From: Leptospiraceae bacterium
GTDB lineage: Bacteria > Spirochaetota > Leptospiria > Leptospirales > Leptospiraceae
DNA: 64,000 nucleotides
Assembly: GCA_016708435.1 (NCBI GenBank)
Contig: JADJFV010000002.1
Location: 186,001 to 250,000, forward strand
Direction of reading: 5' to 3'
The translations under genes and the position numbers were made by a program. The notes beneath the pieces were generated by a model. It did no database searches. It saw only the letters and a program-made list of their open reading frames with translations, and was not told the DNA's origin. Positions 18,034-26,929 of the stretch are shown piece after piece. Every line of letters begins with the position of its first letter. Position 1 is the first letter of the stretch.

Positions 18034-18639
18034 ATGGAACAGCTTGTTGATATTGGAGAACAACTCATTTTTATATTAATGGGATTAGCTAGCGTATTGG
18101 CATTGGCAGTCGGATTTGAAAGAGCAATTATTTTTTCAAGGTTTGCAAAGGGCGGAGAAAACACCCTCAAAGCAATTATCGAGCGACTCAGAAGAAAAGA
18201 TATCAAAGGTATCGAAGAGTCTTCTCAGAATCCAACGAACGTTTACTCACGATTTGCCGGATTTTCTGCTGAGCATTACCCTGATGGACAAGAAGCGTTA
18301 GTCGAAATGATGGCAGGAAAAGCCATTGAAGAAAGAATTCAATTAGAGAAAAGACTTCCAATTCTATCTACTCTGGGAAATAACGCACCGTTCTTAGGGC
18401 TACTTGGAACAGTTCTCGGAGTTATCAAAGCATTCAATGGTCTAGGAACTCTTGGAAATTCAGGAGCGGAGGTAGTTATGAAAAGTATTTCTACTGCCCT
18501 ACTCGCAACCGCTGCCGGCTTGTTCGTAGCAATTCCTGTAGTGATGGTAAATAATTTTTTCGCTAAGAAGCTAAAAGTGATTATCCAGAACTTAGAAATT
18601 ATTTCAAAAGAATTCATAGCAAGTTATAGTAGAAAATGA
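18034..18639 (+). CDS. exbB: ExbB/TolQ-type proton channel subunit
   Basis: A 201-residue inner-membrane protein with three membrane segments: about residues 8-28, 115-140 and 150-180. The signature LGNNAPFLGLLGTVLGVIKA and the following STALLATAAGLFVAIPVVMV are typical of ExbB/TolQ. It uses proton motive force with ExbD to energise TonB. AGGAATACACC before the ATG at 18034 is the ribosome site. The ExbD gene follows after a 112-bp gap that holds a dispersed repeat. Confidence 0.93.
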   Translation: MEQLVDIGEQLIFILMGLASVLALAVGFERAIIFSRFAKGGENTLKAIIERLRRKDIKGIEESSQNPTNVYSRFAGFSAEHYPDGQEALVEMMAGKAIEERIQLEKRLPILSTLGNNAPFLGLLGTVLGVIKAFNGLGTLGNSGAEVVMKSISTALLATAAGLFVAIPVVMVNNFFAKKLKVIIQNLEIISKEFIASYSRK

Positions 18640-18648
18640 AAAAAATCT

Positions 18649-18731
18649 GCCACAGAGTCACGGAGACACAGAGATTAAGATATAGTTTAATATCTATCGG
18701 TGTTCATCTGTGCCCATCGGTGGTAATCTTT
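18649..18731. repeat. Dispersed repeat between exbB and exbD
   Basis: Contains GCCACAGAGTCACGGAGACA followed by CAGAG, related to the inverted-repeat ends at 27973-28158, and further on ATCGGTGTTCATCTGTGCCC plus ATCGGTGGTAATC, related to 21997-22048. It separates exbB from exbD without breaking either. Confidence 0.6.
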
Positions 18732-18751
18732 TAAAAGTAGGAGGCAGAATT

Positions 18752-19156
18752 ATGGCAATGGCGTCACAATCAGGCGATGATGATGAAATAGGGAATATCA
18801 ATATTACCCCCATGGTGGATGTAATTTTAGTATTACTCGTAATCTTCATGGTAACAGCAAACTTTCTAAAGAAAGAATCAATCAATATCAATTTGCCCAA
18901 AGTGCAAGCAGCAGATCCTAACGTTGCTCAATCTGTTCAAGTGGCGATAACGCGGGATGGAAAAATTCTATTAGAAGGTCAATCTACTACGGAAGAAAAG
19001 TTGTTTGCCAATCTTCAGAGAGACTCTAAGTTCAGACCCAATATGAGACTCACTCTATCGGCAGATGAGAATTTATCCTATGGAACGATTACGAAATTAA
19101 TGGGGATTATCCGCAAAGCAGGCGTAACAAAAATCGCGCTCTCGGTCAAGAAGTAG
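18752..19156 (+). CDS. exbD: ExbD/TolR-type proton channel subunit
   Basis: The start is set at ATG 18752 because AGGAGG lies at 18739-18744; an earlier in-frame ATG at 18710 is inside a dispersed repeat. The 134-residue protein has an N-terminal cytoplasmic stretch, the membrane helix NITPMVDVILVLLVIFMVTA with the essential Asp (MVD), and a periplasmic domain ending KAGVTKIALSVKK. It works with ExbB and TonB, whose genes flank it. Confidence 0.92.
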   Translation: MAMASQSGDDDEIGNINITPMVDVILVLLVIFMVTANFLKKESININLPKVQAADPNVAQSVQVAITRDGKILLEGQSTTEEKLFANLQRDSKFRPNMRLTLSADENLSYGTITKLMGIIRKAGVTKIALSVKK

Positions 19157-19163
19157 GTCACAC

Positions 19164-19790
19164 ATGAAAGATAAGATTAAAAAAATAATACAAAATAATC
19201 TTTTTGGGGCTATGTTATTTTTATCTATCTTCCTTCACTTTAGTCTGTATGCGGCGTATTATATTTCCACTATCATTGAATCACAGGAAATTGACTCAGA
19301 AAGTGTCAAACAAGATGTAGACGTAAACTTTGAGGAAATTCCACCTGAATTAATCGGCGGAACTTCTAGTCCCGCACCTGTCGAAAAACAGGAATGGGTC
19401 GAAGGAAAAAATAAAAATGGGGACGACCCAATCGATGACGATATCAATGTAAATGCTGTTTCTGGAAATGGAACGGATAAGGATGGTTATCTCTTCTCTT
19501 TTAATGGAGACAAAGTCCCTACTCCCATTATTGATTTTGATTTGAAACAATTTTTCCCAGCAGCCGCGAAGGCAGCGAACATTACCGAAAAGACTGTTGT
19601 AGTTCTTGTGCAGATAGACGAGACCGGTGCGCTCAAAAGTGCGAAGATCGCCTCTGGCAAAGCGGGATATGGCTTTGATGAAGCTGCGATTAAGATTATC
19701 AATCTCGCTCGTTTCTCTCCAGGCTACATTGCAGGCAAGCCAGTGAAAATGTCTCATCGCGTGCCAATCAACTTTACATTGGATGAATGA
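19164..19790 (+). CDS. tonB: TonB-family energy transducer
   Basis: A 208-residue protein with one N-terminal anchor (LFGAMLFLSIFLHFSLYAAYYI, about 13-35), an acidic, Pro-containing periplasmic linker (about 40-125), and a C-terminal TonB domain (about 125-205) with VQIDETGALKSAKIASGKAG, FDEAAIKIINLARFSPGYIA and KMSHRVPINFTL. It carries energy from ExbBD to the receptor. It starts 7 bp after exbD. Confidence 0.88.
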   Translation: MKDKIKKIIQNNLFGAMLFLSIFLHFSLYAAYYISTIIESQEIDSESVKQDVDVNFEEIPPELIGGTSSPAPVEKQEWVEGKNKNGDDPIDDDINVNAVSGNGTDKDGYLFSFNGDKVPTPIIDFDLKQFFPAAAKAANITEKTVVVLVQIDETGALKSAKIASGKAGYGFDEAAIKIINLARFSPGYIAGKPVKMSHRVPINFTLDE

Positions 19791-19871
19791 CGGGCAGACC
19801 CTATTAGCCGCTTAGCAAAGAATGTAATAAAAATTGCTTGCTTAATAATTCATTTTCTCCAGAATAAAACA

Positions 19872-20657
19872 ATGTCCCAATTACAAAAACTGTTAAACGC
19901 ACATATTGAATATGAAGTCTCCGCATGGAAAGGCGAGAATCTAAAGAAAAGTTTAAAATTTGAAATCGAAAGCCTCTATGATGCGATAGTAGAAATAGAA
20001 GCAGAAAAATTCATCGATAAAAAAACAATTCTAGACTATGTCAAATCCTATATAAATTCAAGAGAGATTGAAAAGGAAGCTGAAGATTTAGTTTTGTCAT
20101 TGGCAGAAGCAACGCACACTCTCATAAGTAAGAACCAAGAGCCATTAACTTCACTTTTCACAAAGAGCATTTTTGAAGATAGCATGAACATGGGAATGGG
20201 CATGAAAGAACTTCGAAAGGACATTATCCACACAGTAATCAATTCACCTGTTTACACAAAAATGATTTCAAGCGTAATGTATAATGCGATTGCAGATTTT
20301 GTTGGCGGCGAAAATTCTTTTGCCAAAAATGTCCCTGGTGCATTTTCCTTATTTAAAATGGGACAAGACTTTTTAGGAAATATTCCAGGAGTGCAAGCAG
20401 GTATCGAGAAGAACCTAACAGCATTTATCCAATCCAATCTACAAAATTCTCTCAAGCAGAGTGAAAAACTTTTAAATCAGGAACTAGATGCGAAGACTTC
20501 AAAAGAACTCACAGATGAGATTTGGAATTTTATCAGTGCAAAGAAAATCTCTGACTTACAGCATTATGCCGACAAAGATGATATTAAGAAAATTTTAGCT
20601 GTAACCAAAGCAGAATGGAATCACATCAAAGCATCCCTCTTCTACTGCAAATACTAG
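19872..20657 (+). CDS. Unknown helical protein, N-terminal part (frameshifted)
   Basis: A 261-residue reading frame starting MSQLQKLLNAHIEYEVSAWK. It contains amphipathic helices and a Gly/Phe-rich central stretch (FVGGENSFAKNVPGAFSLFK, FLGNIPGVQAGIEKNL) but no signal peptide or known catalytic motif. The last codons (HIKASLFYCKY) look out of frame: the -1 frame continues with SIPLLLQILESHIDIILTRY and runs to 20878. One extra C in CCC at about 20632-20634 would join them as KASPLLLQILESHID. The complete protein would be about 335 residues. Not recognised. Confidence 0.66.
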   Translation: MSQLQKLLNAHIEYEVSAWKGENLKKSLKFEIESLYDAIVEIEAEKFIDKKTILDYVKSYINSREIEKEAEDLVLSLAEATHTLISKNQEPLTSLFTKSIFEDSMNMGMGMKELRKDIIHTVINSPVYTKMISSVMYNAIADFVGGENSFAKNVPGAFSLFKMGQDFLGNIPGVQAGIEKNLTAFIQSNLQNSLKQSEKLLNQELDAKTSKELTDEIWNFISAKKISDLQHYADKDDIKKILAVTKAEWNHIKASLFYCKY

Positions 20658-20878
20658 AGAGCCATATCGACATAATCCTCACTCGTTACAAAGGAAAAAA
20701 GATTAACGAACTACTCAGTTTATATAAAATTCAAAAGTCAGACATTACGGATAATCTAGTTAATCTCCTAGATAATTATATTTCGCTACCAGAAATGCAA
20801 GCGCATTTACAAAAACGAATCACTCTTAGACTCGAAGGATTTTATAATTCTGAGAATGCTAAAACTGTGTTGTCTTAA
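20615..20878 (+). CDS. C-terminal part of the preceding frameshifted protein
   Basis: The frame from about 20630 to 20878 encodes LLLQILESHIDIILTRYKGK, KINELLSLYKIQKSDITDNL and a helical tail ending NAKTVLS, in the same helical style as the upstream 261-residue frame. The ATG at 20615 overlaps that frame by 43 bp and has no ribosome site, so it is more likely an internal codon than a start. See the upstream entry for the proposed one-base correction. Confidence 0.6.
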   Translation: MESHQSIPLLLQILESHIDIILTRYKGKKINELLSLYKIQKSDITDNLVNLLDNYISLPEMQAHLQKRITLRLEGFYNSENAKTVLS

Positions 20879-20886
20879 GCCGACAA

Positions 20887-21237
20887 TTACAAACCAACAC
20901 ATCTAACATTATTATGATACGGCTTGGGTATATGGAGAATTGCCCCTACATTCAAAACAACAGCCCAGGCACGTTCGGAATCGGATTCATCGCCAGTCCA
21001 ATACCAATTTGCCGCCCATGTTTTAAATTCGCGAGTATTATATAAAGACAAAAGTTCTTTTTTGGTCGGCATACGCATTCCGTTTGCCTTACATTTTTCG
21101 ATTGCAGATTTCCAATCTAGACTTCCTTCTTCTTTTCCCCACTCCAAAGATAGGGTTTCTGATTGGATTGAACAAAAAAAATAGAGTAAGATAAATAGAA
21201 TATTAAAAGGAATTAATCCTTTTTTAAATAATTGCAT
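20887..21237 (-). CDS. Exported DUF1566-type (Lcl-like) protein
   Basis: A 116-residue protein with a signal peptide (MQLFKKGLIPFNILFILLYF, cleavage after about residue 27). The mature part has the DUF1566 layout: LDWKSAIEKCKANGMRMPTK, KELLSLYNT, WYWTGDESDSERAWAVVLNV and a final NNVRCVGL. These C-type-lectin-like short domains occur in secreted Leptospira proteins. Two Cys may form the conserved disulfide. It is a single gene, convergent with the unknown gene at 19.9-20.9 kb. Confidence 0.78.
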   Translation of the reverse strand: MQLFKKGLIPFNILFILLYFFCSIQSETLSLEWGKEEGSLDWKSAIEKCKANGMRMPTKKELLSLYNTREFKTWAANWYWTGDESDSERAWAVVLNVGAILHIPKPYHNNVRCVGL

Positions 21238-21471
21238 AGTATTTCTCCTATATAGTTAATTTGATTCAATCAGTCACTGAAAATTATTGACCGACTAACG
21301 CGAGTTTCTCCCTCTACTCCACCAGGGCAACAATTTTCTTGTATCCAATTCTTAAAACCTATGGTCATTTAATTTTTTCAATATGACTACCAAACTTCCA
21401 GAATTTCTTGAATGACAAAGAAGATACCGAATTGAATCCTATTCAGCGTAGTTAAATAAAGGCAAATATGC

Positions 21472-21909
21472 ATGGAAATCTATTTTAAAAAAGCATTGAT
21501 AATATTACGAGGATTGCCCGGTAGCGGAAAATCGACATTAGCCAACCTACTCAGTGAAAATGGAAAGTATCCTATTCACTCGATTGATGATTACTTTATA
21601 AATCCAAATACAGGCGAATACAAGTTCGAATATCAAAAGAATCACCTTGCTTATAAAAATTGTGAAAAAGAAACAGAGCTTAGCTTAAAAGAAAATTTTG
21701 AAAAAGTTTTTTTAGATAACTGTTTTACATTGGAATGGGAATTAGAGCCTTATTTCAAACTGGCATCCAAGTATAATTACAGCATATTTATTCTAACTGT
21801 AGAGAATCGACATTCAGGAAAAAATATTCATCAAATAACAAACGACCAATTAATAAAAATGGCAGAGAAATACAAAATACAATTATTACCAAGCGACTTA
21901 TCAGAGTAG
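21472..21909 (+). CDS. P-loop kinase-like protein of the N4BP2 type
   Basis: A 145-residue soluble protein. Residues 8-30 hold LIILRGLPGSGKSTLANLLS, a Walker A P-loop, followed by HSIDDYF and a region with NHLAYKNCEKE. The order P-loop, 'SxDDYF', 'HxxA' is found in small AAA kinases related to the N-terminal part of N4BP2. Substrate unknown. The ATG at 21472 is the only start close to the P-loop. Flanked by non-coding DNA on both sides. Confidence 0.72.
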   Translation: MEIYFKKALIILRGLPGSGKSTLANLLSENGKYPIHSIDDYFINPNTGEYKFEYQKNHLAYKNCEKETELSLKENFEKVFLDNCFTLEWELEPYFKLASKYNYSIFILTVENRHSGKNIHQITNDQLIKMAEKYKIQLLPSDLSE

Positions 21910-21996
21910 TAATTTCTCTTGCCAGTAAATTACTATTCTAATTTACTAGGAATAATTATAAGAAATCAATCAAATTAAGAATATTCAAGGGCTATT

Positions 21997-22048
21997 GAAT
22001 CTTTTATCGGTGCTCTCGGTGTAATCGGTGGTAATCGGTGGTAATCCT
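21997..22048. repeat. Short dispersed repeat of the ATCGGTGGTAATC type
   Basis: CGGTGCTCTCGGTGTAATCGG followed by two GGTGGTAATC units. A related copy, with ATCGGTGTTCATCTGTGCCC, is at 18695-18731, and a reverse-strand remnant is at 39183-39210. It lies just upstream of the gene at 22079. Confidence 0.5.
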
Positions 22049-22078
22049 TGAATTTTACTTTAAAAAATGGAATAATAA

Positions 22079-22843
22079 ATGTCAAATAAACACGAACAAA
22101 AAGAATTCGAATTCAAATCTATCAATAATCTCCTTGGTGTGCACGGAAATGAATTATCATTTCTTGAAAAATTAGAACCAGAAGAAATGAATATGCTACG
22201 AAATAAAATCATTTTATTCATGCAAGATGGACAAAAAGAAATTTGGGTGCCGATGGCTAAGGTTAGTAAGTTCATGCCAAATTTTTTGAATGCAAAAGTA
22301 AGCGAAGATATTCTAGGACCAAGCATTGCGGCTAATCTCTCTTATCACCTTGATCCGAAAGATGCAATCGGAATCGCAGGACATTTTTCTATCAAATTCT
22401 TTTGTGATGTATTAGAGCATTTAGTCCCTGAAAAAATTGAAGGCATGATAAACAAATCCCCATTTGACTTGATGCGTCGAGCGGTTAATGAGCTTATAAC
22501 CCGAAAAAATTACTTCCTAATTGGAAGCCTGATTGACTACACTCCGATTGACTCAGTAGAAAAAATTGCAAGAGGAATTGAGAAACTATCGGATCTAATA
22601 TCAATTACCTACAATGCTCGTGACAAAGCGAGGGTCCTCAATCTATTCAAACGATTTGATGATAATAAAATTTTCGGTGTTATGGTTGCAGGGTTAAACA
22701 GCAATTTGTCGGAAGAAATTAAAACAATCTATGAGCACGCTGACGATGAGTTATTAGAAAAAACAAGAAAGATTATCCAAGCCAAAGATCCAAATCTATT
22801 AGAAAAATACAATTTGATGATAAGCCACTTTGATAAAGATTAA
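22079..22843 (+). CDS. Unknown soluble helical protein
   Basis: A 254-residue protein with no signal peptide or membrane segment. Repeated motifs of the form 'hLsYHLDPKDAIGIAGHFSI', 'HLVPEKIEGMINKSPFDLMR' and 'SLIDYTPIDSVEKIARGIEK' suggest tandem helical units that recall the MgtE N-terminal/FliG-like repeat, where short helices carry Asp/Pro turns. I cannot name a family. It follows a 170-bp gap that contains a short dispersed repeat. Confidence 0.62.
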   Translation: MSNKHEQKEFEFKSINNLLGVHGNELSFLEKLEPEEMNMLRNKIILFMQDGQKEIWVPMAKVSKFMPNFLNAKVSEDILGPSIAANLSYHLDPKDAIGIAGHFSIKFFCDVLEHLVPEKIEGMINKSPFDLMRRAVNELITRKNYFLIGSLIDYTPIDSVEKIARGIEKLSDLISITYNARDKARVLNLFKRFDDNKIFGVMVAGLNSNLSEEIKTIYEHADDELLEKTRKIIQAKDPNLLEKYNLMISHFDKD

Positions 22844-22914
22844 ATTGAGAGATTAATTAGATTACCAACAACTTGCATAGACAATGATATCAACTTAAGG
22901 GAAACCTATACTCC

Positions 22915-23075
22915 TGTCACCTCGAATAGCTTCATCCACCCTTCGCTTAGTCGCGAACCAGCGCCTTCGCCAGGTCTATCTTACTTAATCCTATCGTTTT
23001 AAGTAAGATAGATTTCTCACATCCGCTTATTTGCTTAGCTGCAAATCATTCGCCAAGAGATGTTCGAAATGACAG
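22915..23075. repeat. Dispersed ~165-bp element with terminal inverted repeats, copy 1
   Basis: Begins TGTCACCTCGAA (22915-22926) and ends TTCGAAATGACA (23063-23074). Internal blocks AGGTCTATCTT, CTATCGTTTTA, AGATAGATTTCTC and TTTGCTTAG occur in the same order in the reverse complement of 47339-47507. It has no coding potential and sits between convergent genes. Probably a non-autonomous palindromic element. Confidence 0.7.
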
Positions 23076-23104
23076 TATTCTTTTAGCATTCTCGTGATCT
23101 AGCC

Positions 23105-24667
23105 CTAGAACGGAGCTGTGTTGTCTATACTACCGTTCACAATGTTCGCTGTTGCACTCGATGTAGAAGTTCCAGTTCCAGTCGCACTACCACCCCATTG
23201 TGCATTTAACTTTGTCAAGTCAGTTGCACTGCTTCCTGTTGGAACACCAGTTCCTGTAAATAAATTCAACCCAGTTACAGATACTGCATCCAGAGCTGCC
23301 GCATACGTTGTGTTAGTCGTAGTTCTTGTAGAAGACAGGAAAGATGTGTTATTTTGTAGAGCGTCATATGCTGTTTTATTGGTATCGGATGCTTCTAGAC
23401 TTTCTACTCCATACAAACTCACCGTGTTTCCAGACACGCTAAAATAGGCAGGATTTTTAATGTTTGTTAAGAAGTATGTGTCCTTAACACTGTTTGTGCT
23501 TGACTGAGCGGTGATGATTGCATCTAAGCAAGTTTTTAGAGCGGCAACTGTTGTTACCCCCGCACCCGTTACGGTGCCACCCGTTGGATTTCCATTGGTA
23601 GGAGTAAGAACCACGCTCGGAGCCGCACAGGCACTAACACCTTGCACTAAAGCAACAATTGTAGGATTTGCAAAGATGAAATTTGTCCAAACTTGTCCAA
23701 TATTTCCCATTGCTGTATTTGCATAAATCGCTGTTGTATTATCAGTTGCAAGCGGAAAAGCGGCATTAATCACAGCTTTGGTAGAATTTCCAATCGCAGA
23801 AAACACATAGGCTCTGTTAGCGACAGCAACACCATTAGAATTCGCATTGAAATTATTTACTGTGTATGTTCCATCCATAGATGTAACACCATTTACTTCT
23901 TGCACAAAAAAATGAGCTTTGTCTGTGAATGTTGGTCCAATATCTTGTAGGATAACAACCATTGACCGCGTGCTAGTAGTAGCATTATAATCAAATCGGA
24001 TATATGCCTTTGATAATGTAGTTGCATTTGTAACAGAGGTAAATCGGACAAATACAAATCCACTCATATTTCCAGAAGTGCTGCTTCCAGTGTAATTCAT
24101 TTCGATTGCTTTGTTGTTTGCGAAAGGAGCAGGAGCATTGTTCCACCAAACTTCTAGTTTTTTTCCACCAGACAAAATCGTGCTAGGTTGAAACTTATAC
24201 TTCGAAGCTAAGTTAGCCCAACCAGTAGACCCAGCAGGATTACTTCCTTCTATTGCAGTTGTAACAGGAATCACCTCCAATGCTTTTACTATATCGCCTA
24301 TCGACTTAGCGATATCTCTTGTTGTCTTTGCAGTTCCTCTTACTAAGTCATATACTTTCGAAACAGAAGCGTCATTGGCACTATTCTGAAATTTATAATC
24401 TGTTGTAGCAAGAGTTCTAGACTGTCCTTGCACTGACGCAGTCGCGCCAGAGGCAACTGTCTTGTAAATGCTAGAAGGAATTTCAGCAAAACCGGTATAC
24501 ATATCTGTTGTTCTTGTGCTGGTAGCGCTTGCACTGCTAGATCGATTGGAAAGAGCCGCTAAGGCAAGTAAACTCGTTTTACTGCTGTCATCTTTTTTTT
24601 CTGAACACCCTGCTATCAAAGATATTGAAAGCATTACAACGGAACACATCTTTATTATTTTGATCAT
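23105..24667 (-). CDS. Large Ser/Thr/Ala-rich lipoprotein
   Basis: A 520-residue protein with a lipoprotein signal (MIKIIKMCSVVMLSISLIAGC, lipid Cys 21). A low-complexity Ser-rich linker (about 28-55) follows, then a long beta-rich region of Asn/Thr/Ser/Ala-dominated sequence, for example SGFVFVRFTSVTNATTLSKA and FVQEVNGVTSMDGTYTVNNF. The C-terminus is again Gly/Thr/Ser-rich. This matches surface or outer-membrane lipoproteins of Leptospira in style, but I see no named domain. The region after Cys is unlike a helical spike and could be a beta-helix or barrel-like lipocalin. Apparently a single gene. Confidence 0.72.
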   Translation of the reverse strand: MIKIIKMCSVVMLSISLIAGCSEKKDDSSKTSLLALAALSNRSSSASATSTRTTDMYTGFAEIPSSIYKTVASGATASVQGQSRTLATTDYKFQNSANDASVSKVYDLVRGTAKTTRDIAKSIGDIVKALEVIPVTTAIEGSNPAGSTGWANLASKYKFQPSTILSGGKKLEVWWNNAPAPFANNKAIEMNYTGSSTSGNMSGFVFVRFTSVTNATTLSKAYIRFDYNATTSTRSMVVILQDIGPTFTDKAHFFVQEVNGVTSMDGTYTVNNFNANSNGVAVANRAYVFSAIGNSTKAVINAAFPLATDNTTAIYANTAMGNIGQVWTNFIFANPTIVALVQGVSACAAPSVVLTPTNGNPTGGTVTGAGVTTVAALKTCLDAIITAQSSTNSVKDTYFLTNIKNPAYFSVSGNTVSLYGVESLEASDTNKTAYDALQNNTSFLSSTRTTTNTTYAAALDAVSVTGLNLFTGTGVPTGSSATDLTKLNAQWGGSATGTGTSTSSATANIVNGSIDNTAPF

Positions 24668-25095
24668 CGTAATAGTCTCCTAATTTTTTTTCATTCATAT
24701 GAATTTTAGATTTTTACACAAATCAAACGGATTTTCGGATGTCATGATGTGGTTCGATACGCACGCTCGGAAGTTACTATTCACCAACCAATCCTGTCGA
24801 ACCATCGCGAATAGAATCAATATCCATCGAAAAGCTCAGGATGACAATTTACCAAAACCAATTTATCTTGTGTATATAAAATCATTTCAAACGAATGCAT
24901 ACAAATCATCTTCCAGATGAGTCTTGCATGTATTAGTATAACAGGTATCTTCTTTTTAATTTTCAATCTATTTTCAAAAATTCATGTGACATTTTAATAA
25001 AATTGTATATAATTAAATTTTTAATCAATAAAAGGTTAGTTAAAATTATGGTTTACATTTCATTCCTCTGATTATAGTTCACTGAAGGTGCATAA
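24668..25095. other. Gene-free stretch with inverted repeat
   Basis: No convincing gene. An inverted element at 24749-24804 carries GTGGTTCGA, TCACCAACC and TCGAACC. The same words occur in reverse order at 29431-29503, so this is a dispersed palindromic repeat. The right part (24940-25090) is very AT-rich and should hold the promoter of the cyclase gene at 25096. Confidence 0.45.
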
Positions 25096-26928
25096 ATGAT
25101 TTACGAAATTTTACCAAACGAATATGTCTTTCGATTCGAAAGCACAGTAGAAGCGAGTCTAAAAAAAACTTGGGGGTATGTCTCTGATACAGATAGAGCA
25201 AACCAATTTCTCGGTCAGCCTGTAATGGAATACCAAGATTTTCCGCTACCGAAAGGAGGAAGTAAAAAAGAAGGACTTCAAACAAATGCAGGATTCGCTT
25301 TCCGCTTCGAAGAAAAGCCAGCAGAGTGGGTCGAAGAAAATTTTTATCAAATTGTAAGAAACTATACACAGGGACCTTTTAAGAGATTAATTCATCGTTT
25401 AGAATTAACACAAGTCGATGAAAGACATATTCGAATCAAGAACACAATACGCGTTATCCTCCGTTGGAAAATACTAGCACCAATCAATCTTTTAAAATTT
25501 TACTTCGATATTATTCCCCGGTATAAAAATTACCAGTTAGCCGTTGCCTCAAGCCCTACTCACAATTACAATATTGGCATTACAGAAATTGTAAAAAATA
25601 TTAAACCAGAAGAGCACAATGCCCTACTACATAAATTTTCCCTCCTATCTCATAATGAATTACTTTGTGATCTAATCGCTTCGTTTATTTTAAAATCGCA
25701 AGACTTGGATCTAATCAAGATTCGCCCCTATCGACTCGCTGTTATTTGGCACGAAGACAAAAGAGAAGTTTTAGAATTTTTCTTGCGAGGAACAAAGGAA
25801 GGATTTTTTGATATGAATTGGGACGTTCTTTGTCCCTCTTGCCGTGGAGCAAAGTCAAGTTCTCATTCCCTTTCAGACATGAAAAAAAAAGTGCATTGTT
25901 CTTCTTGCAATGTAGATTATGAAGCTGATTTTGATAAGTCGGTGGAATTAACATTTACGCCTAACGCATCGATTCGCAAAGTGTTTGGTGGTGTATATTG
26001 CGCATCTGGACCAGGCAGCACTCCACATCTAAAATCCCAAGTTCGGGTTTTACCAAATCAAACGGAAGAGTTCGAATATACACTGTTAGCTGGAGTTTAT
26101 AAAGTCTACAGTCAACAAAGCAAGGCAGTATTAGATATAACAGTTGAATCATCGGGGCAAACAATCGATACCCTCCATTACAATGGAATAGAAAGTCAAA
26201 AGATTTCCATTCTTCCGGGCAAGAAAAAATTTCTACTCTCAAATTCTGATTTAACAGAAGAGATTACAGTCAAACTCGAACACGCCACATGGCTAGAAAA
26301 TATCGTGACGGCTTCCGAAGTAACCGCAATGCAAGAGTTCCGCGAATTATTTTCTTCTCAAGTTCTTCGTCCTGGGGAAGAAATTGGAATTAAAAATCTA
26401 ACAATTCTATTTACTGATTTAAAAGGCTCAACAGAATTTTATAATACCCGCGGAGATGCATTTGCCTACAAAGCTGTCAGTAGTCATTTTGATATTCTAA
26501 TTCGAAACATTTCAAAATACGATGGAGCGATTGTAAAAACGATTGGGGATGCTATCATGGGAATTTTCCTTTTGCCGGTAAACGCGGTATTATATTCCAT
26601 TCAAGTGCAAAAAGAAATTAAAGAATTAAACAAAAAAGAATATGGAGAAAATGTAATTATCCTCAAGGTAGGAATTCACAGTGGTCCCGTATTGGCAGTA
26701 AATCAAAACGAAAAGCTTGATTATTTTGGAAAGACTGTAAATCTCGCCGCCCGTGTAGAAGGCAAATGTAAAGGTGGAGATATTGTCATTACCCGCACAC
26801 TCTACGAAAACGAAGCAGTCAAAGAATTAATTGAAAAAGAAAAAATTAAAATAGAAATCTTTGAATCCAATTTAAAGGGATTCGAAGAAAGTTCAGAATT
26901 AGTAAGACTTATTTTATCGGAGCAGTAA
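25096..26928 (+). CDS. Adenylate cyclase with DUF5939-type sensor and zinc ribbon
   Basis: A 610-residue protein without membrane segments. Residues 1-150 resemble an SRPBCC-like domain (VFRFESTVEASLKKTWGYVS), the middle matches DUF5939-type regions, and a zinc ribbon (CPSCRGAKSSSHSL... CSSCNVDY) sits at about 245-280. A class III cyclase domain occupies about 425-610, with both metal Asp residues (LFTDLKGSTEF and IGDAIMGIF), GIHSGPVLAV and YFGKTVNLAARVEG. The first part probably senses a ligand and controls cAMP production. The gene is followed, 1 bp later, by a PilZ-domain gene. Confidence 0.88.
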   Translation: MIYEILPNEYVFRFESTVEASLKKTWGYVSDTDRANQFLGQPVMEYQDFPLPKGGSKKEGLQTNAGFAFRFEEKPAEWVEENFYQIVRNYTQGPFKRLIHRLELTQVDERHIRIKNTIRVILRWKILAPINLLKFYFDIIPRYKNYQLAVASSPTHNYNIGITEIVKNIKPEEHNALLHKFSLLSHNELLCDLIASFILKSQDLDLIKIRPYRLAVIWHEDKREVLEFFLRGTKEGFFDMNWDVLCPSCRGAKSSSHSLSDMKKKVHCSSCNVDYEADFDKSVELTFTPNASIRKVFGGVYCASGPGSTPHLKSQVRVLPNQTEEFEYTLLAGVYKVYSQQSKAVLDITVESSGQTIDTLHYNGIESQKISILPGKKKFLLSNSDLTEEITVKLEHATWLENIVTASEVTAMQEFRELFSSQVLRPGEEIGIKNLTILFTDLKGSTEFYNTRGDAFAYKAVSSHFDILIRNISKYDGAIVKTIGDAIMGIFLLPVNAVLYSIQVQKEIKELNKKEYGENVIILKVGIHSGPVLAVNQNEKLDYFGKTVNLAARVEGKCKGGDIVITRTLYENEAVKELIEKEKIKIEIFESNLKGFEESSELVRLILSEQ

Positions 26929-26929
26929 A

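Noticed and set aside
24699..24920. Forward frame of 73 codons between the lipoprotein and the cyclase
   Set aside because: No ribosome site, no protein-like composition, and it spans a dispersed inverted repeat.
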